From: Sphingomonadaceae bacterium
Lineage (GTDB): Bacteria; Pseudomonadota; Alphaproteobacteria; Sphingomonadales; Sphingomonadaceae
Reading direction: 5' to 3'
Assembly (NCBI GenBank): GCA_020630295.1
Contig: JAHDBR010000024.1
Location: forward strand, 1 to 32,928
DNA length: 32,928 bases
The notes under the pieces are model-generated. The model did no database searches. It was given only the letters and a program-made list of their open reading frames with translations, and was not told the DNA's origin. The position numbers were made by a program, and so were the translations under genes. Position 1 is the stretch's first letter. Each line of letters begins with the position of its first letter. Positions 32,872 through 32,928 of this stretch are shown here, one piece after another.

Positions 32872-32928
32872 GGCGGAGTAGCTCAGCTGGTTAGAGCAGC
32901 GGAATCATAATCCGCGTGTCGGGGGTTC
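32872..32928 (+). tRNA. tRNA-Met (anticodon CAT), cut by the window end
   Basis: The acceptor GGCGGAG (32872-32878) is followed by TA, the D arm GCTCAGCTGGTTAGAGC and the anticodon stem GCGGA/TCCGC (32899-32903, 32911-32915), with CAT at 32906-32908. The T arm begins GGGGGTTC and the window stops there. The acceptor and D arm fit elongator tRNA-Met rather than the initiator, which begins CGCGGGG; a lysidine-type tRNA-Ile(CAT) cannot be fully excluded without the 3' half. Confidence 0.9.

Overview
The window is a stretch of core chromosome from an alphaproteobacterium. Protein style and gene order point to Sphingomonadales, most likely the Erythrobacteraceae (inference from remembered family features, not from a search). 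Evidence includes the dxr-rseP-bamA-skp-fabZ envelope block, an L31 without zinc cysteines, a ccmCDEFGHI cluster with a short CcmI, and moderately high GC content. I see no integrase, transposase, phage gene, CRISPR array or rRNA. Almost every gene has a recognisable housekeeping family.

Layout. 1-5975 (+): envelope biogenesis: the 3' part of dxr (isoprenoid precursor), the site-2 protease rseP, the outer-membrane assembly factor bamA, a Skp/OmpH-like periplasmic protein and fabZ. 6080-6356: rpmE with a strong terminator. 6392-7024 (-): a prolyl-4-hydroxylase-like 2OG/Fe(II) oxygenase. 7228-7305: tRNA-His. 7384-8448 (+): a Leu/Phe/Val-type amino-acid dehydrogenase. 8520-13376 (+): seven cytochrome c maturation genes, nearly all joined by 1-4 nt stop/start overlaps. 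13511-15436 (+): the potassium transporter kup. 15643-19227 (-): dapF-mtaB-ftsY-yciB, again joined by overlaps. 19297-20940 (-): a membrane GGDEF-EAL protein. 21108-21828 (+): an EVE-domain protein and a 63-residue membrane protein. 21854-23167 (-): an LplT-like MFS transporter, facing pgsA (+, 23297-23905). 23910-26511 (-): a PilZ protein, then oxyR overlapping rnd. 26679-32803 (+): aspS, a secreted cysteine-containing TPR protein, acpP-fabF-mltG and a 2H phosphoesterase. The window ends inside a tRNA-Met gene.

The genes serve a few shared tasks. The first block, together with acpP, fabF, mltG, pgsA and the LplT-like carrier, covers fatty acids, phospholipids, peptidoglycan and the outer membrane. 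The ccm block matures c-type cytochromes. The GGDEF-EAL and PilZ proteins give a possible local cyclic-di-GMP maker/breaker and reader. oxyR with rnd links peroxide sensing to RNA processing.

I found no convincing new multi-gene system. The observations most worth a second look are the start of the 2H phosphoesterase, where a GTG frame overlapping mltG runs into a CCC-TGA-C site and the conserved N-terminus continues in the +1 frame; an EF-hand-like loop inside the Skp-like protein; and a strong hairpin plus a 15-nt tandem repeat between acpP and fabF.
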